From the NCBI RefSeq assembly GCF_003001905.1, contig NZ_PVNE01000003.1, forward strand, positions 62,001 through 126,000: DNA of 64,000 nt. The letters run 5' to 3'. Positions within the stretch are counted from its first letter, which is position 1, and every line of letters starts with the position of its first letter. Made by a program: the position numbers and the translations under genes. Positions 10,672 through 19,091 of the stretch are shown piece by piece. Below the pieces are notes generated by a model. The model worked only from the letters and a program-made list of their open reading frames with translations. It did not search any database and was not told the DNA's origin. The stretch is from Planifilum fimeticola. GTDB lineage: Bacteria; Bacillota; Bacilli; Thermoactinomycetales; DSM-44946.

Positions 10672-11814
10672 TCAATCCTTCAGCAGATGGCGGGCGATCA
10701 CCAGCCGCTGGATCTCGTTGGTGCCTTCGTAGATCTGCGTGATCTTGGCATCCCGCATCATCCGCTCCACCGGATACTCCCGGGTGTATCCGTAACCGCC
10801 GAAGATCTGAACCGCCTCGACGGTCACATCCATGGCGGTATCCCCGGCGAACAGCTTCGCCATCGCGGAAGCCTTGCCGTAGGGGAGACCCTGGCTCTCC
10901 AGCCACGCCGCCTGGTAGGTGAGCAGACGGGACGCTTCGATACGGGTCGCCATGTCGGCCAGTTTGAACTGGATCGCCTGTTGCGCGGCAATCGGCTTGC
11001 CGAATTGCTCCCGCTCCCTGGCGTAGGCGAGGGCCGCATCGAGGGCTCCCTGCGCGATCCCCACCGCCTGGGCGGCAATGCCGTTCCGTCCGCCGTCCAG
11101 GGTCATCATGGCGATCTTGAATCCTTCTCCCTCTTCCCCCAAGCGGTTTTCAGCGGGAATCCGGCAGTTGTCAAAGAGGATTTCCAGCGTGGGAGAGGAC
11201 CGGATGCCCAGCTTCTGCTCCTTTTTGCCGAAGGAGAATCCCGGCGTTCCCTTCTCCACGATGAAGGCGGTGACGCCGCGGTGTCTCTTTTCCGGATCGG
11301 TGAGGGCGAAGACGACGTAGATTTCCGCTTCCCCGCCGTTGGTGATGAAGATTTTGCTGCCGTTCAACACGTAGGAATCCCCGTCCCGAACGGCGGTGGT
11401 CCGCATCCCGGCCGCATCGGAACCGGACCCCGGCTCCGTCAGGCCGTAGGCGCCCAATTTTTTCCCCTCCGCCAGGGGACGCAGGAACCGCTCTTTCTGC
11501 TCCGGCGTCCCGAACTTGTGGATCGGCCAGCTGGCGAGGGAGATGTGGGCGGAGAGGGTGACGCCGACGGAAGCATCCACCCGGGACAATTCCTCCACCG
11601 CGATCACATAGCTCAGATAGTCGGCGCCGACGCCCCCCTCCTCCTCCGGCCAGGGAATCCCCGTCAGCCCCAGTTCCGCCATCTTTTCGAAGAGGGACCG
11701 GTCGAATTCCTCCTTTTCGTCCCGTTCTGCGGCGGTGGGAGCCACTTCTTTCTCCGCGAACTCCCGGACCATCTTCCGCATCATCTCGTGTTCTTCGCTC
11801 AATCGAAACTCCAT
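10672..11814 (-). CDS. Acyl-CoA dehydrogenase (short/branched-chain type)
   Basis: FAD enzyme introducing the alpha-beta double bond into acyl-CoA and passing electrons to ETF. The 380-residue protein is full length, with [12 protein letters not shown] and KIFITNGG flavin contacts and the C-terminal [10 protein letters not shown] segment carrying the catalytic glutamate of the short-chain/butyryl type. ATG 11814 sits eight bases after GGGAG; ATG 11826 is too close. It is a paralogue of the next upstream gene (11932-13164). In this operon butyryl-CoA or isobutyryl-CoA are the likeliest substrates (inference). Confidence 0.93.
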   Translation of the reverse strand: MEFRLSEEHEMMRKMVREFAEKEVAPTAAERDEKEEFDRSLFEKMAELGLTGIPWPEEEGGVGADYLSYVIAVEELSRVDASVGVTLSAHISLASWPIHKFGTPEQKERFLRPLAEGKKLGAYGLTEPGSGSDAAGMRTTAVRDGDSYVLNGSKIFITNGGEAEIYVVFALTDPEKRHRGVTAFIVEKGTPGFSFGKKEQKLGIRSSPTLEILFDNCRIPAENRLGEEGEGFKIAMMTLDGGRNGIAAQAVGIAQGALDAALAYAREREQFGKPIAAQQAIQFKLADMATRIEASRLLTYQAAWLESQGLPYGKASAMAKLFAGDTAMDVTVEAVQIFGGYGYTREYPVERMMRDAKITQIYEGTNEIQRLVIARHLLKD

Positions 11815-11931
11815 GGCCATCGCTCCCGTCACAAGGTTTTTCGCGAAAGATCCCTGGTCCGGGAGGAGTCGGGAACAGATCTCCGCTCCTCTCCGGCTCC
11901 CCCGGCCGGGGATCGCCTTTTCCCCGGCCCT

Positions 11932-13164
11932 CTAGGACCGGGGGATGATTTTCCGTTCGTCGCTGGTCTCTCTCCGCTCCCGGACACCGGTGCTCACCAG
12001 TGTCGCTTTCCCTTTCTCTCCGCGTTCCTTCAGCAGCTCTCCGGCGACGACAATGCGCTGGATCTCGTTGGTTCCCTCATAGATCTGGGTGATCTTGGCG
12101 TCGCGGAAGAGCCGCTCCACCGGGTATTCCCGGGTGTATCCGTACCCGCCGAAGACCTGAACCGCCTCGATGGCGGCGGCCATGGCCGTGTCGGAGGCAA
12201 ACATCTTGGCCATCGCCGCCTCCTTCTTGCAGGGCTGTCCCTGTTGTCTGAGCCAGGCGGCCCGGTAGACCAGGAGGCGGGCCGCCTCCACCCGCGTGGC
12301 CATGTCCGCCAGTTTAAACTGGATGGCCTGCTGCGCGGCGATCGGTTTTCCGAACTGCTCACGCTCCTTGGCATAGGCCGTGGCGTGTTCCAGCGCCGCC
12401 GTCGCAATGCCGAGGGCCTGGGCCCCGATGCCGATTCGCCCGCCGGCCAGGTTGGACAGGGCGATTTCATAGCCCTGACCTTCCTCCCCCAGGCGGTTTT
12501 CAACGGGAACCTCCGCCCGCTCGAAAATCAACTCGGAGGTGTTGGAGCCGCCGAGCCCCATCTTCTTCTCTTTCTTTCCGACGGTAAATCCGGGGGTGTC
12601 CTTCTCCACGATGAAGGCGGTGATTCCCTTCGGCCCCTTGTCGGGATCGGTGACGGCGAAGGTGATGTAGACGTCCGCCTCTTTTGCATTGGTGATGAAA
12701 ATTTTGCTTCCGTCCAAAATGTACTTGTCTCCGACCCTTGTGGCCCGGGTCCGGATTGCCGCCGCATTGGAGCCGGCATGGGGTTCCGTCAGGGCGAAGG
12801 CCCCGAGATACTCCCCGCGGGCCAAGCGGGTGACGTATTTCTTCTTCTGCTCTTCGGTCCCGTAGCGCAGGATGGGAAACGTTCCCACGGAGGTGTGGAC
12901 GGCGACGATCACCCCCACCGTGGCGCTGACGCGGGAGATCTCCTCCAAAGCCAGGATGTAGGAGATGAAATCGGCCCCCGCTCCGCCCCACTCTTCCGGA
13001 ATGGGGATGCCCATCAAACCGAGCCGGCCCATCTCGTCGATGACCGCCCGGGGAAACTTGTCTTCCTCATCCATCTCCCTGACGGCCGGGGCGATCCGGT
13101 CCCGGGCGAAATCTCGGACCATCCGGCGCATCATTTCCTGCTCATGGGTAAAGGTGAATTCCAT
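11932..13164 (-). CDS. Acyl-CoA dehydrogenase with C-terminal extension
   Basis: Second FAD-dependent acyl-CoA dehydrogenase of the operon (410 residues), very similar to its neighbour along its whole length, with [23 protein letters not shown] and [10 protein letters not shown]. It carries about 28 extra residues after the usual end ([11 protein letters not shown] onward), rich in charged residues and probably flexible. ATG 13164 has GGAGGATGTTCC upstream. The pair probably arose by tandem duplication and split short-chain substrates between them; which handles which is not visible. Confidence 0.93.
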   Translation of the reverse strand: MEFTFTHEQEMMRRMVRDFARDRIAPAVREMDEEDKFPRAVIDEMGRLGLMGIPIPEEWGGAGADFISYILALEEISRVSATVGVIVAVHTSVGTFPILRYGTEEQKKKYVTRLARGEYLGAFALTEPHAGSNAAAIRTRATRVGDKYILDGSKIFITNAKEADVYITFAVTDPDKGPKGITAFIVEKDTPGFTVGKKEKKMGLGGSNTSELIFERAEVPVENRLGEEGQGYEIALSNLAGGRIGIGAQALGIATAALEHATAYAKEREQFGKPIAAQQAIQFKLADMATRVEAARLLVYRAAWLRQQGQPCKKEAAMAKMFASDTAMAAAIEAVQVFGGYGYTREYPVERLFRDAKITQIYEGTNEIQRIVVAGELLKERGEKGKATLVSTGVRERRETSDERKIIPRS

Positions 13165-13225
13165 GGAACATCCTCCTCATCCCGCCCGCCGCCCTGGCCG
13201 TCTCCCGAAGCGGCGAACGATGGGA

Positions 13226-14083
13226 TCACGAATCATACACGTAAAATCCGCGCCCCGTCTTGCGGCCCAACCAGCCCGCCTTCACATACTTGCGGAGCAG
13301 GGGGCAGGGCCGGTACTTGGGATCGCCGAACCCTTCGTAGAGGGTCTCCATAATGTAGAGGCAGGTATCCAGCCCGATGAAATCGGCCAGGGTGAGGGGC
13401 CCCATCGGATGATTCATCCCCAGCTTCATCACCTCATCCACCGCCTCCGGGGTGGCCACCCCTTCGTAGACCGCATAAACGGCTTCGTTGATCATCGGCA
13501 TCAGGACCCGGTTGGAGACAAAGCCGGGGAAATCCTTCACTTCCACCGGGGTCTTGCCCATCTTCCGCGCCAGGGCCTCCACTTCGGCGTACACCTCATC
13601 GGCGGTGGCCAGTCCCCGGATCACTTCCACCAGCTTCATCACCGGCACCGGATTCATGAAGTGCATTCCGATCACCTTTTCCGGCCGTTTCGTCACGGCG
13701 GCGATCTCCGTGATCGGAAGGGAGGAGGTGTTGCTGGCCAGGATGGCGTGCTCCGGACACCACTCGTCCAGCTTGCGGAAAACCTCCTGCTTGACCGACA
13801 TGTTTTCGACGACGGCCTCCACCACGATGTCCGCATGTTCGGCCGCTTCCTTCAGATCCGTCGTCGTGCGGATCCGTCCCAGGACCTGCGCCATTTCCTC
13901 CGCCGTGATCCGGCCCTTGTCCACCGACCGCTTCAGGTTTTTCTCGATTCCGCGGAGTCCCTTTTGCACCCGGTCCTCCTCCAGATCGTGGAGCGCCACT
14001 TCCAGTCCGGACTGGGCGGCCACCTGAGCGATTCCGCTTCCCATTTGTCCGGCGCCGATGACGCTGAATCGACGAATTTCCAT
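13226..14083 (-). CDS. hbd: 3-hydroxybutyryl-CoA dehydrogenase
   Basis: NAD(P)-dependent oxidation of (S)-3-hydroxybutyryl-CoA to acetoacetyl-CoA. The 285-residue protein starts [19 protein letters not shown], giving the Rossmann GxGxxG at residues 10-15, and has the family's [12 protein letters not shown] and [13 protein letters not shown] segments. This is the single-function bacterial type (Hbd/MmgB), not the large FadB/FadN. ATG 14083 follows AGGAGG at ideal spacing. No crotonase gene is present in the operon, so the hydratase step must be encoded elsewhere. Confidence 0.95.
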   Translation of the reverse strand: MEIRRFSVIGAGQMGSGIAQVAAQSGLEVALHDLEEDRVQKGLRGIEKNLKRSVDKGRITAEEMAQVLGRIRTTTDLKEAAEHADIVVEAVVENMSVKQEVFRKLDEWCPEHAILASNTSSLPITEIAAVTKRPEKVIGMHFMNPVPVMKLVEVIRGLATADEVYAEVEALARKMGKTPVEVKDFPGFVSNRVLMPMINEAVYAVYEGVATPEAVDEVMKLGMNHPMGPLTLADFIGLDTCLYIMETLYEGFGDPKYRPCPLLRKYVKAGWLGRKTGRGFYVYDS

Positions 14084-14156
14084 CGGATCAACCTCCTCAG
14101 CAAAAAAATCCCGGAACCTGTCTCAAAAAGGTCATGCCCCATTTCCCGGGAAATGT

Positions 14157-15335
14157 TCAATCCACACGGACCAGGACGGCGTCTCCCTGGGCGGCCCCGC
14201 TGCAGATGGCGGCCACTCCCAGCCCGCCGCCGCGACGACGCAGCTCATAGATGAGCGTCAGCAAAATCCGGGCCCCGCTGGCTCCGATCGGGTGACCCAG
14301 GGCCACCGCACCGCCGTTCACGTTCACCTTCTCTTGATCCCAACCGAGGATTTTCCCGTTGGACAGGGTAACCGCGGCGAAGGCTTCGTTCACCTCGAAC
14401 AGATCGATGTCATCGATCGTCAAACCGTGCTTTTTCAGGAGCTTTTGCACCGCATAGGCCGGGGTGATCGGGAAATAGCGGGCCTCCATTCCCACCGCGG
14501 CATGTCCGAGAATCCGCGCCATCGGCCTGACGCCCAGCTCTTCCGCTTTTCGGGCGGAGGAGAGCACCAAGGCCGCCGCCCCGTCGTTCACCCCCGGGGC
14601 GTTGCCGGCGGTGATCGATCCGTCCTTCAGGAAAACCGGGGGAAGGGACGCCAGCTTTTCCAAACTCGTATCCCGGCGGGGGGATTCGTCCTGATCCACC
14701 ACGATCTCCTTCTTGCGGGACTTCACCGTCACCGGGACGATCTCTTCCGCCAATTTCCCCGAATCGATGGCGGCGATGGCCCGCTGATGGCTGCGGAGGG
14801 CCCACTCGTCCTGCTCCTCCCGGCTCACCGCGTACTCGGCCGCCACATTGCTTCCGTGCACCACCATGTGCACTCCGTCAAAGGCGCACCACAACCCGTC
14901 GTGGATCATCAGGTCGATGAACTTCCCGTCCCCCATCCGCTGTCCCCAGCGCGCTCCGGGAACAATATAGGGAGCGTTGCTCATGCTCTCCATCCCGCCG
15001 GCCACCACCACGTCCGCATCGCCGGCGCGAATCACCTGATCGGCGAGGGTGGCGCTTCTCAATCCCGAGGCGCACACCTTGTTGATCGTTTCCGTCTGAA
15101 CCTCCCAGGGGAGGCCTGCCCTGCGGGCCGCCTGACGGGAAGGAATCTGACCGGCCCCGCCCTGCAGCACCATTCCCATGATCACTTCGTCCACCTGATC
15201 GTCCGGGACACCGGACCGGTTCAGGGCCTCCCGGATGGCGATTCCGCCCAGCTCCACGGCGGGCAGATCCTTCAGTGCTCCGCCGAACTTGCCAAAGGGG
15301 GTGCGGGCGCCGCCCAAAACCACCGTTTCAGCCAC
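14157..15335 (-). CDS. Acetyl-CoA acetyltransferase (thiolase)
   Basis: Condenses two acetyl-CoA or cleaves acetoacetyl-CoA. The 392-residue protein has the acyl-accepting cysteine C88 ([12 protein letters not shown]), the [10 protein letters not shown] histidine and the second cysteine in [10 protein letters not shown], so all catalytic residues are present. The start is GTG 15335 with TCGGAGGTGACA upstream. It is the first gene of the operon: promoter, a possible cre site and the inverted-repeat operator lie in the 120 bp before it. ThlA/MmgA would be the matching Firmicute names. Confidence 0.94.
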   Translation of the reverse strand: MAETVVLGGARTPFGKFGGALKDLPAVELGGIAIREALNRSGVPDDQVDEVIMGMVLQGGAGQIPSRQAARRAGLPWEVQTETINKVCASGLRSATLADQVIRAGDADVVVAGGMESMSNAPYIVPGARWGQRMGDGKFIDLMIHDGLWCAFDGVHMVVHGSNVAAEYAVSREEQDEWALRSHQRAIAAIDSGKLAEEIVPVTVKSRKKEIVVDQDESPRRDTSLEKLASLPPVFLKDGSITAGNAPGVNDGAAALVLSSARKAEELGVRPMARILGHAAVGMEARYFPITPAYAVQKLLKKHGLTIDDIDLFEVNEAFAAVTLSNGKILGWDQEKVNVNGGAVALGHPIGASGARILLTLIYELRRRGGGLGVAAICSGAAQGDAVLVRVD

Positions 15336-15372
15336 AGGCTGTCACCTCCGAACATGTTGGCACGAAAATCTT

Positions 15373-15390
15373 ATCGAGCGCTCGCTCGAT
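15373..15390 (-). promoter_or_regulatory. Perfect inverted-repeat operator upstream of the thiolase operon
   Basis: ATCGAGCG-CT-CGCTCGAT: two perfect 8-bp half-sites separated by two bases, 38 bp upstream of the GTG start and about 35-55 bp downstream of the promoter -10. Size and symmetry suit a TetR-family dimer, and a TetR gene lies in the same operon. Confidence 0.7.
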
Positions 15391-15402
15391 TTCCATGCAA
15401 AA

Positions 15403-15416
15403 AGAAAACGCTTTCC
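15403..15416. promoter_or_regulatory. Possible catabolite-responsive element (cre)
   Basis: AGAAAACGCTTTCC matches 12 of 14 positions of the Bacillus cre consensus TGWAANCGNTNWCA and lies between the thiolase promoter and its operator, a position that would give CcpA-mediated repression by roadblock. Confidence 0.4.
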
Positions 15417-15426
15417 CTTCTCTTTT

Positions 15427-15455
15427 AGCATATCCTTTAGGGTCTTTTTTGACAA
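15427..15455 (-). promoter_or_regulatory. Promoter of the thiolase-icmF operon
   Basis: Minus strand TTGTCA (15455-15450), exactly 17 bp, TATGCT (15432-15427). It lies just beyond the sortase terminator hairpins and about 90 bp upstream of the thiolase start. Confidence 0.65.
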
Positions 15456-15484
15456 CAAGGTTATTTTTGGCATTCATCAGAAAA

Positions 15485-15546
15485 GAATGATCGGAAAACC
15501 GCTTCTCTTCCGATCACGCAAACAGGAGCGATTCGCCCGCTCCTGT
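15485..15546 (-). terminator. Tandem hairpin terminator of the sortase gene
   Basis: First hairpin ACAGGAGCG/CGCTCCTGT (15522-15546, 7-base loop), second GATCGGAA/TTCCGATC (15489-15515), the latter followed on the minus strand by ATTCTTTTC. They lie immediately after the sortase stop codon. Confidence 0.7.
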
Positions 15547-15564
15547 CACAAAGGAATGTTTTTT

Positions 15565-16197
15565 CTATTCGACGCGTTGATCCGTCTCGGGTGTGCGCAC
15601 CTCGATCAATTCGGACTGGATGATGTAACGGTCCGGAGCATTCCCGACGTAATCGAAGGGATAGCAGGTGGTCAAGGTCAAAATCGGCTCCTTTTTGGGC
15701 ACGATCACCGTCCGGTCCTCCGCGTGGGTGATCCAGCGCTTGCGAATCTGATAGGTGTAGACGTTCCCGTCCTTCATCCTCACGTACAGCCGGTCACCGT
15801 CCTTCAATTCACCGGCCCGGCGAAAAACCGTGTCCCGGTGTCCGGAGAGGACCGCATGACCCGTCTCTCCGGGGAGCACCGTCCCCCAGCCCACGTAATG
15901 GCCGACCCCTTTGGCCAACTCATCCTCGTCGGTCCCCTCGATGATGGGAAGAATCGCACCGATCCGGGGAATGATCAACTGGCCGATCTCCTCGCCGATC
16001 TTCGGCTTCCAGTCCGTGTCAACCCCCTTCTTCAGCGGCGATTGCTTGCTTCTATCGTCCCAGTTGTCCGCAATCGACATCGCCAATTTCGGATCATGCA
16101 CCGCCACGCGGATCTGATCCCACCATTGATAGCCGTTGTACAGGAGCATCGATGCCCCGATGACGATCAGCGCGATGGCGACCGAACGGACAACCAT
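15565..16197 (-). CDS. Class D-type sortase
   Basis: Membrane-anchored cysteine transpeptidase attaching LPXT-bearing proteins to the cell wall. From ATG 16197 (AGGAGG nine bases upstream) the 210-residue protein has one N-terminal membrane segment (about 5-22), a linker, and the sortase beta-barrel with catalytic His120 (VLSGHRDT), Cys178 (LTTCYPF) and Arg190 (APDRYI). Earlier in-frame starts (to 16305) would put a basic stretch before the anchor and have poor ribosome sites. Its two likely substrates, with LPETS and LPETA signals, are encoded directly upstream, and its promoter (16277-16305) resembles theirs. Class D is inferred from size, motif context and the P1' Ala/Ser of the substrates. 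Confidence 0.9.
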   Translation of the reverse strand: MVVRSVAIALIVIGASMLLYNGYQWWDQIRVAVHDPKLAMSIADNWDDRSKQSPLKKGVDTDWKPKIGEEIGQLIIPRIGAILPIIEGTDEDELAKGVGHYVGWGTVLPGETGHAVLSGHRDTVFRRAGELKDGDRLYVRMKDGNVYTYQIRKRWITHAEDRTVIVPKKEPILTLTTCYPFDYVGNAPDRYIIQSELIEVRTPETDQRVE

Positions 16198-16276
16198 CTC
16201 CCATTCCCTCCTGCCCATGCGGAATTTCCTGCTTCCATCTCCGTACGCAAACGGCCGAGTCCGGGAATTTATCTTC

Positions 16277-16305
16277 ATCATATAGGGTTCGGAGGAATTC
16301 CGCAA
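16277..16305 (-). promoter_or_regulatory. Promoter of the sortase gene
   Basis: Minus strand TTGCGG (16305-16300), 17 bp, TATGAT (16282-16277), 80 bp before the sortase start. The hexamers match those of the two LPXTG genes (TTGCGC and TATGAT), but the inverted repeat found at those promoters is missing. Confidence 0.6.
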
Positions 16306-16310
16306 CCATT

Positions 16311-16346
16311 CAAGAAAAGGAAGCGGGAGCCGGTCGGGACTCCCGC
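16311..16346 (-). terminator. Terminator after the first LPXTG protein gene
   Basis: Stem GCGGGAG (16323-16329) and CTCCCGC (16340-16346), loop of ten bases, followed on the minus strand by TTCCTTTTC. Confidence 0.65.
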
Positions 16347-16381
16347 AAAGGTTGACGCGCCGACAAAAACGCCGCTTTCGA

Positions 16382-17356
16382 TCAGGATTCCCCGGTCAAT
16401 CGGAATTTCAGCAGGGCCAACCCGCCCAGCAGCATCAGCGATCCCAAAAGGGCGAAGGCGGGATAAGGGGTGCTCGTTTCGGGCAGTTTGCCTCCCTTGG
16501 GGTTTTTGATGACATCTCCTTTTTTATCGGGATCCTCCTTCACCGGAGGCTCCCCTTTGCCCGGATCCTTGACGCCTCCCGATGCGTCCTCTCCGATTTT
16601 CACGGTCAGGAGGCCGTCCGCGGTTGCCTTCACCCCGTCCATTGTCCCGGAATAGGAGACTCTCACCTCATAGGTTCCCGGCTTCAAGCCCTTGAAGGTG
16701 TGAGAATACTCCAGGGCGGAGGTGGTGTCGGATTCATGTTCCTCCAGCAGCCCTTCTTCCTCATGGGGGTCAAATACGCTGATGACCCAACGCCCTTCGG
16801 CGTTCTTCACCCCTGACAGCTTTCCGCCGATGGTTCCCTTGCCGTCATGGGTGACTTCAAAATTGAAGGGATCGCCGGGGAATTGGACGGCCTGCTCTTC
16901 TTCCAGGCTAACCTCTTCCCCGTCTACGTCTCCCGCGAACCTGACGAGGAGCTTATGCGTTCCCGGTTTTTTTACCCTGAAAATCCCGTCAGCGATCAGC
17001 TTGTCGACCCCTTCCTCCCAATCCAATTCCGACGGATCTTCGCCGTCCAGAGACATCTCAAATTTCCCCGTGGCCGATTCCTCAAAGACGACATGGGCAT
17101 AAACCTTCACGTAACCTGACACCTGTTCATTGTCGACGACGGTGTAACCCACACTCGGGCGGACGATCATTTCGGGCTTGCCGTCCGTCTCCCCGTCGTC
17201 ACGGCCTTCGTCTTTTCCGTTCCCCCGGTCGGCCTTCTCACTTCCCGGGGCGACGCCTTGCTCCGCCGATTGCCCGCTGTCCCCGGCAAAAGCCGTCGGA
17301 ACCATGGCAAACACGAGCAGAAACACCATGAACACGGAAAAGAATCGATTCAACAA
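16382..17356 (-). CDS. LPXTG-type cell-wall-anchored surface protein
   Basis: A 324-residue secreted protein of unknown function. Signal peptide at residues 1-24 (MLNRFFSVFMVFLLVFAMVP then TAFA|GDS), an acidic low-complexity stretch, two or three beta-rich repeats in the middle (GKFEMSLDGEDPSELDWEEG, then GLKPGTYEVRVSYSG), a Lys/Gly/Pro spacer, and a sorting signal: LPETS at 291-295, hydrophobic span, short basic tail. The start is TTG 17356 with GGGAGG nine bases upstream. It sits next to a sortase and is a paralogue of the frameshifted gene at 17641-18739. A repeated, extracellular beta-sandwich scaffold is likely; ligand unknown. Confidence 0.88.
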   Translation of the reverse strand: MLNRFFSVFMVFLLVFAMVPTAFAGDSGQSAEQGVAPGSEKADRGNGKDEGRDDGETDGKPEMIVRPSVGYTVVDNEQVSGYVKVYAHVVFEESATGKFEMSLDGEDPSELDWEEGVDKLIADGIFRVKKPGTHKLLVRFAGDVDGEEVSLEEEQAVQFPGDPFNFEVTHDGKGTIGGKLSGVKNAEGRWVISVFDPHEEEGLLEEHESDTTSALEYSHTFKGLKPGTYEVRVSYSGTMDGVKATADGLLTVKIGEDASGGVKDPGKGEPPVKEDPDKKGDVIKNPKGGKLPETSTPYPAFALLGSLMLLGGLALLKFRLTGES

Positions 17357-17478
17357 GCTTTTCAGCCTCCCGTAGAATAGATGGACAGAATCGCTGCAAC
17401 GTTCAAATTCCTCGTTTCAACGACAGATCTGCACGGCTTTTGGGAAAATTCCTTTTCCCCGCCTCCCATTCTTATGGA

Positions 17479-17523
17479 ATGGGACCTATTCCCATCATAA
17501 TTCGTTCCCGTTTTCCTGCGCAA
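17479..17523 (-). promoter_or_regulatory. Promoter with inverted-repeat operator, LPXTG gene 1
   Basis: Minus strand TTGCGC (17523-17518), 18 bp, TATGAT (17499-17494), overlapped downstream by the inverted repeat ATGGGA-N5-TCCCAT (17479-17495). The same arrangement recurs at 18806-18849, the only similar spots noticed in the window. The leader to the start codon is about 130 bases. Confidence 0.65.
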
Positions 17524-17601
17524 CGGGTCTTTTGGACGGATTTCGCCAAAGTTTGCGATTTCCAAGACGAAGCGCAGACAAACACTTGAAAGGCCCCCCT
17601 G

Positions 17602-17622
17602 AAAAAGGGCGGACAAGCGCCC
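17602..17622 (-). terminator. Terminator after the second LPXTG gene
   Basis: Stem GGGCG/CGCCC (17607-17622) with a six-base loop, followed on the minus strand by TTTTTC, 20-40 bp beyond the stop codon. Confidence 0.55.
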
Positions 17623-17640
17623 GCTCCTTGTTTCCGTTGT

Positions 17641-18739
17641 TCACCCCACGATGGTTTGGAGTTTCCACAGCACCCAGCCGGACAACCACACCAGCCCTCC
17701 CAGAAGGACGAAACCGGGGTGCGGGGTGGCCGTCTCGGGCAGTCTGCCTCCCTTGGCGTTTTTGATGGTTTTTTTCCCTTCACCGGGACCGACAGCCACC
17801 GGCGGCTTGTCCTTGTCCGGATCCCGGACCTCTCCCGAGCCGTCCGCCTTGATCGTCACTCCCCGCAGGATGCCGGTGGCGCCTGCCCCGACTCCGTCAA
17901 CCACGCCGCCAAAAGTCACGATCACATCATAGGTTCCCGGCGTCAAATCCTTGAAATGGTGTGTATACTCAAGGGACGCGATCGAACCGGAATAATGTTC
18001 CTCAAGCAACCGGTCCTCCTTGTGATGGTCATAAATTCCGATGAACCAGGTTCCTTTCGCATCCTTCACGCCCAACAGCTTCCCGCCAAAGGCCCGCTTC
18101 CCGTCATAGGTGACTTCAAACCGATACCCCTTGCCGGGGAATTGGACAGCCTTCTCGGCTTGCAGGGTGACCTCTTTCCCGTCCACCACTCCTTGAAACC
18201 GGACGAGAGCTTTGTGCGCACCCGGCTTGTCCACCTCAAAGGACGCGGAAGCGTTCAGTCCGTTTCCTCCATCCTCCCAATCCAATTCCACCGGCTTCCT
18301 GCCGTCGAGAAGGATCTCAAAAGTTCCGTCGGCTGACCTTTTGTAGGGAAGATGCACCGATGCTCACCGAGTAATCATGTTCGCCGTCAACGCCGGTGTA
18401 ACCAACACCCGCGCTGACTGTCAGCTCCGGTTCGGTTGTCTTTTGATCGTCATCCTTGTTTTCACTTTGTTCTTCCTCATCCTTGATGTTTTCGTTTCCG
18501 CGCTTGCTTTCGGAAGTGTCGTCATCATCCTGGATCGGGAAGATCACGTCTTCGAAATCCGTCGCATCGCCGTTTTCGAGATCTTCCTCCGCTTCGTCCG
18601 AGGTGCCTTCTTTATCGGTTTCCGCAGTGCCGGCGGCGTCTTTCACTCCCGTTTGCCCGCCGTCCTCGGCAAAAGCCGTCGGAATCATGGCGAAGACAAG
18701 CAAAAACGCCATGAACGCGGAAAAGGGTTTATGCAACAC
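17641..18739 (-). pseudogene. LPXTG-type surface protein, frameshifted paralogue
   Basis: Paralogue of the protein at 16382-17356, with signal peptide (LHKPFSAFMAFLLVFAM then IPTAFA|EDG), long acidic stretch, the same beta-rich repeats (GTFEILLDGRKPVELDWEDG) and LPETA sorting signal. The reading frame breaks near 18360: after EHDYSVSIG the first frame runs on to a stop at 18317, while homology resumes one base out of phase at HLPYKRSADGTF. Removing one G in ATCGGTGCAT restores a single frame of about 365 codons. The proposed start is GTG 18739 (GGGAGG eight bases upstream). It could be a decayed gene, a phase-off allele or a sequencing error; promoter and terminator are intact, which favours a recent event. 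Confidence 0.75.
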
Positions 18740-18805
18740 CTTTTCATCCTCCCATGGAATGATCGCCGGAATCGCGACAACTTTCAAAGAAGACCATCTT
18801 ATGCA

Positions 18806-18849
18806 ATGGGATCTATTCCCATCATAATTGTTCGCATTCCTTTGCGCAA
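18806..18849 (-). promoter_or_regulatory. Promoter with inverted-repeat operator, LPXTG gene 2
   Basis: Minus strand TTGCGC (18849-18844), 17 bp, TATGAT (18826-18821), overlapped by ATGGGA-N5-TCCCAT (18806-18822). About 20 of the surrounding bases are also shared with 17479-17523 (GTTGCGCA, CAATTATGATGGGAATAG). Confidence 0.65.
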
Positions 18850-18961
18850 CGATTATTTTGGCCGTCTACCGTCCAAGTTCGCGGTTTCCCCCGCTTGATG
18901 CATACCGGGAAAAACGTCGCCGCGCGATTCCCGACAACGAGGACCTCCCTCGTTCTCCATG

Positions 18962-18988
18962 AAAAAGGAGCGGACCAGTGCCCGCTCC
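18962..18988 (-). terminator. Terminator of the MFS transporter gene
   Basis: Stem GGAGCGG/CCGCTCC (18967-18988) followed on the minus strand by TTTTTC. It lies about 100 bp beyond the stop codon at 19092. Nothing else is seen in the 350-bp gap 18740-19091 apart from the promoter of the second LPXTG gene. Confidence 0.65.
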
Positions 18989-19091
18989 CGTGTGTTGAGT
19001 TTAAAGGCAACCGTCCTGCCGGTTCCGTTAGAGTCGTCCTTTCCTTCGATATCTCACTCCGGATCCTTCTTTCCGCCTCACAATTTCTGAC

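Noticed and set aside
9763-13353. A 1,196-codon plus-strand open frame opposite meaB and both acyl-CoA dehydrogenases
   Set aside because: It spans several real genes and their junctions, shows internally repeated segments only because the two dehydrogenases are paralogues, and has no credible start.
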